Assembly: GCA_903892365.1 (NCBI GenBank)
Contig: CAITIF010000586.1
Location: 1 to 8,017 of the forward strand
DNA length: 8,017 nt
Reading direction: 5' to 3'
Source: an uncultured Pirellula sp.
Lineage (GTDB): Bacteria > Planctomycetota > Planctomycetia > Pirellulales > Pirellulaceae
Part shown: positions 5,659-8,017 of the stretch, piece after piece
Layout: each line of letters opens with the position of its first letter
How positions within the stretch are numbered: position 1 is the stretch's first letter
Notes under the pieces: generated by a model
Seen by the model: only the letters and a program-made list of their open reading frames with translations
The model's database searches: none
What the model was told of the DNA's origin: nothing
Program-made: the position numbers and the translations under genes

Positions 5659-8017
5659 GTTTGCGACTCACGAAACCAAGACCGAAGAAATGAACGATTC
5701 CTTCAATCAGGAGCTGGCCCTGATCGATGCCTATTGGCGAGCGGCCAACTACCTATCGGTGGGCCAAATTTATCTTCTCGATAATCCGCTCTTGAAAGAG
5801 CCACTTCAGCGCGAGCACATTAAACCAAGGTTACTGGGACACTGGGGGACCACACCTGGCCTAAATTTCATTTACGCTCATTTGAATCGCGTTATACGAC
5901 ATCGCGACTTGAATATGTTATTGATCTGTGGTCCGGGGCACGGGGGACCTGGCATCGTCGCCAACGTTTACCTGGAGGGAACCTATACCGAGTTTTACCC
6001 GAACATCACTAAAGACACTTCGGGCATGCAAAAGCTGTTCCAGCAGTTCAGCTTTCCAGGCGGGATCCCATCCCACGTCGCTCCCGAAACTCCTGGTTCC
6101 ATCCATGAAGGGGGCGAGCTGGGTTACGCTCTATCGCATGCATTTGGAGCTGCGTTCGACAACCCAGATCTGATCGTGGCCGCGATCGTTGGGGACGGAG
6201 AAGCTGAAACCGGGCCACTGGCAACGGGGTGGCATGGAAACAAGTTCCTGAACCCAGTTCGCGATGGGGCTGTTTTGCCGATACTGCACTTGAACGGCTA
6301 TAAGATTGCGAATCCAACCTTGCTTTCAATCATCCCTGAACATGAATTGAAATCGATGCTTGTCGGTTTCGGTTACGATCCTATCTTTGTAACGGGATCC
6401 GACCCAGCGCTCGTTCATCGGGCCATGGCCAACGCGATGGATCGCTGCATCGAGACGATTCACGACATCTGGGGCACGTATCGACATGGCGCACCCATGT
6501 CGCGTCCAACTTGGCCCATGATTGTATTGAGGACTCCTAAAGGCTGGACCTGTCCCAAAGAGATCGATGGGAAATCGGCGGAGGGATCTTGGCGCTCGCA
6601 CCAGGTGCCCATGAGCGACGCTCGGAAACCAGAACATGTCATCGTGCTCGAGAACTGGCTCCGAAGCTATCACCCCGAAGAACTGTTTGATGAATCAGGT
6701 CGCTTGAACCGCGATCTAGAAGCGTTGGCACCCGCCGGACCAAGACGCATGGGAATGAACCCTCATACCAATGGTGGACTTTTGCTGCGTGAACTGAAGT
6801 TGCCGGAATTGAGGCAGTTTGAGTTTCCAATCCAATCACCCGGCTCGCAGGTAGCTGAATCAACGGCCGTGCAAGGAAAGTACATCGCGTCGGTCATGGC
6901 GGAAAACATGGCTACCGAAAACTTCCGCGTTTTTAGTCCTGATGAAAATGCGTCCAACCGATGGGGCGCGCTTTTCAAAGTGACCAAACGCTGCTTGATC
7001 GACCCGGTTCCAGCTAACGCGGACGACGTAGCGCCAGATGGTCGAGTCCTTGAAGTGCTAAGCGAACATCAATGTCAAGGCTGGCTTGAAGCGTATTTAC
7101 TGACAGGGCGTCATGGATTTTTCAACTGCTATGAAGCATTCATTCATATCATCGACAGCATGTTCAATCAGCATGCGAAATGGCTCAAAGTGTGCCGTGA
7201 TATTCCCTGGCGCAAACCAATTGCCTCGCTAAACTATTTATTGACATCGCACGTCTGGCGGCAAGACCACAACGGCTTCTCGCATCAAGACCCCGGGTTC
7301 ATCGACCATGTCGCCAACAAGAAGTCGGAAATCATACGAATCTATTTGCCACCAGACGCAAACACACTTCTTTGCGTGACCGAACATTGCCTCCAATCCA
7401 GGAACTATGTCAATGTGATCGTGGCAGGAAAGCACCCGGCACTGCAATGGTTCGACTTGCCAAGTGCCTATGAACATTGCCGGAAGGGCCTGAGCGTCAT
7501 TCCCTGGGCAAGCACCGACGGTGGCAAGAATCCAGATGTTGTGCTCGCTTGCTGCGGGGATGTACCGACAACCGAGATACTGGCTGCCGCACATCTGCTG
7601 CGTCAACACTTACCAGACGTGCGAGTGCGATTGGTCAATGTGGTAGATTTGATGCGTTTGCAACCGGATTCAGAACACCCGCATGGTCTATCCGACGATG
7701 CGTTCGATGCAATCTTTACACACGACAAGCCCGTCATTTTTGCATTTCATGGCTATCCATCGTTGATTCATCAGCTGACGTATCGCCGACGAGGTCACAA
7801 CAATATCCATGTTCGAGGCTACAAAGAAGAAGGAACCACAACGACCCCCTTTGACATGTGTGTCTTGAATGACATTGATCGCTACAAGCTTGTGATGGAT
7901 GTTATCGACCGATGCCCAGACTGCGGCCCATCGGCATTAAACGTCCGAGCCAAAATGCTGGAATTGCGAAAAAAACATCGTGAATATATTCTGGTCTACG
8001 GCGACGATCCGATCGAA
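5651..8017 (+). CDS. xfp: Phosphoketolase (xylulose-5-phosphate/fructose-6-phosphate), last residues off the window
   Basis: A ThDP-dependent enzyme that converts xylulose-5-phosphate (and often fructose-6-phosphate) plus phosphate to acetyl-phosphate and glyceraldehyde-3-phosphate (or erythrose-4-phosphate). The frame is open for 789 codons to the window end, without a stop. Family length is about 790-830, and the protein ends in the usual C-terminal region, so perhaps ten residues are missing. Active-site residues are all present: H64 in GHWGTTPG, H97 in GPGHGGPG, H142 in [20 protein letters not shown], the ThDP/Mg motif GDGEAETGP (181-189), H317 in SWRSHQVP, and E480 in [13 protein letters not shown], equivalent to the ThDP-activating Glu479 of known enzymes. 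The start at 5651 is favoured because it places H64, H97 and H142 at the numbering of characterised enzymes; ATG 5690 is an alternative. It overlaps the ackA stop by 8 nt and has no own Shine-Dalgarno, implying translational coupling. Whether it prefers xylulose-5-phosphate or both sugars cannot be told. Confidence 0.97.
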   Translation, partial: MNKFATHETKTEEMNDSFNQELALIDAYWRAANYLSVGQIYLLDNPLLKEPLQREHIKPRLLGHWGTTPGLNFIYAHLNRVIRHRDLNMLLICGPGHGGPGIVANVYLEGTYTEFYPNITKDTSGMQKLFQQFSFPGGIPSHVAPETPGSIHEGGELGYALSHAFGAAFDNPDLIVAAIVGDGEAETGPLATGWHGNKFLNPVRDGAVLPILHLNGYKIANPTLLSIIPEHELKSMLVGFGYDPIFVTGSDPALVHRAMANAMDRCIETIHDIWGTYRHGAPMSRPTWPMIVLRTPKGWTCPKEIDGKSAEGSWRSHQVPMSDARKPEHVIVLENWLRSYHPEELFDESGRLNRDLEALAPAGPRRMGMNPHTNGGLLLRELKLPELRQFEFPIQSPGSQVAESTAVQGKYIASVMAENMATENFRVFSPDENASNRWGALFKVTKRCLIDPVPANADDVAPDGRVLEVLSEHQCQGWLEAYLLTGRHGFFNCYEAFIHIIDSMFNQHAKWLKVCRDIPWRKPIASLNYLLTSHVWRQDHNGFSHQDPGFIDHVANKKSEIIRIYLPPDANTLLCVTEHCLQSRNYVNVIVAGKHPALQWFDLPSAYEHCRKGLSVIPWASTDGGKNPDVVLACCGDVPTTEILAAAHLLRQHLPDVRVRLVNVVDLMRLQPDSEHPHGLSDDAFDAIFTHDKPVIFAFHGYPSLIHQLTYRRRGHNNIHVRGYKEEGTTTTPFDMCVLNDIDRYKLVMDVIDRCPDCGPSALNVRAKMLELRKKHREYILVYGDDPIE

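Overview
The window looks like a piece of a planctomycete chromosome, probably from the Rhodopirellula/Pirellulaceae group. This rests on the style of the FtsH and FlgB proteins, a secreted Esterase-D-like hydrolase of a kind common in that group, loose use of Shine-Dalgarno sites, and fairly balanced base composition. It is an inference from protein style, not a search result. No rRNA, tRNA, CRISPR array, insertion sequence or phage gene was seen.

Layout from left to right. (1) 1-1287, minus: the N-terminal two thirds of ftsH, the membrane AAA+ protease, cut by the left edge before its zinc-peptidase domain. (2) 1288-1515: a divergent intergenic region with a perfect 8-bp hairpin just before the next gene. 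(3) 1516-2504, plus: a two-gene flagellar unit, a helical FlgN-like protein followed after 5 nt by the rod protein FlgB. The usual partners flgC and fliE are not next to it. (4) 2507-3580, minus: a secreted alpha/beta-hydrolase that converges on flgB with only 2 bp between the stop codons. (5) 3581-4013: a 433-bp divergent non-coding region with several small dyads. (6) 4014-8017, plus: a compact three-gene operon of a macro-domain protein, acetate kinase (ackA) and phosphoketolase (xfp). The xfp gene is open at the right edge and probably lacks only its last few residues.

The operon is the most coherent biology here. Phosphoketolase splits xylulose-5-phosphate or fructose-6-phosphate with phosphate to give acetyl-phosphate. 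Acetate kinase turns acetyl-phosphate plus ADP into acetate plus ATP. Together they form a short ATP-yielding branch from the pentose phosphate pool to C2 units. The genes are tightly packed: a 16-nt gap between macro and ackA, and an 8-nt overlap between ackA and xfp. The first gene encodes a stand-alone macro domain (ADP-ribose/O-acetyl-ADP-ribose binding fold). By my hand alignment it lacks the Lys and Asp used by TARG1/DarG-type hydrolases, so its link to acetyl-phosphate metabolism is the main open question. Every other long reading frame in the window is a shadow of these genes.
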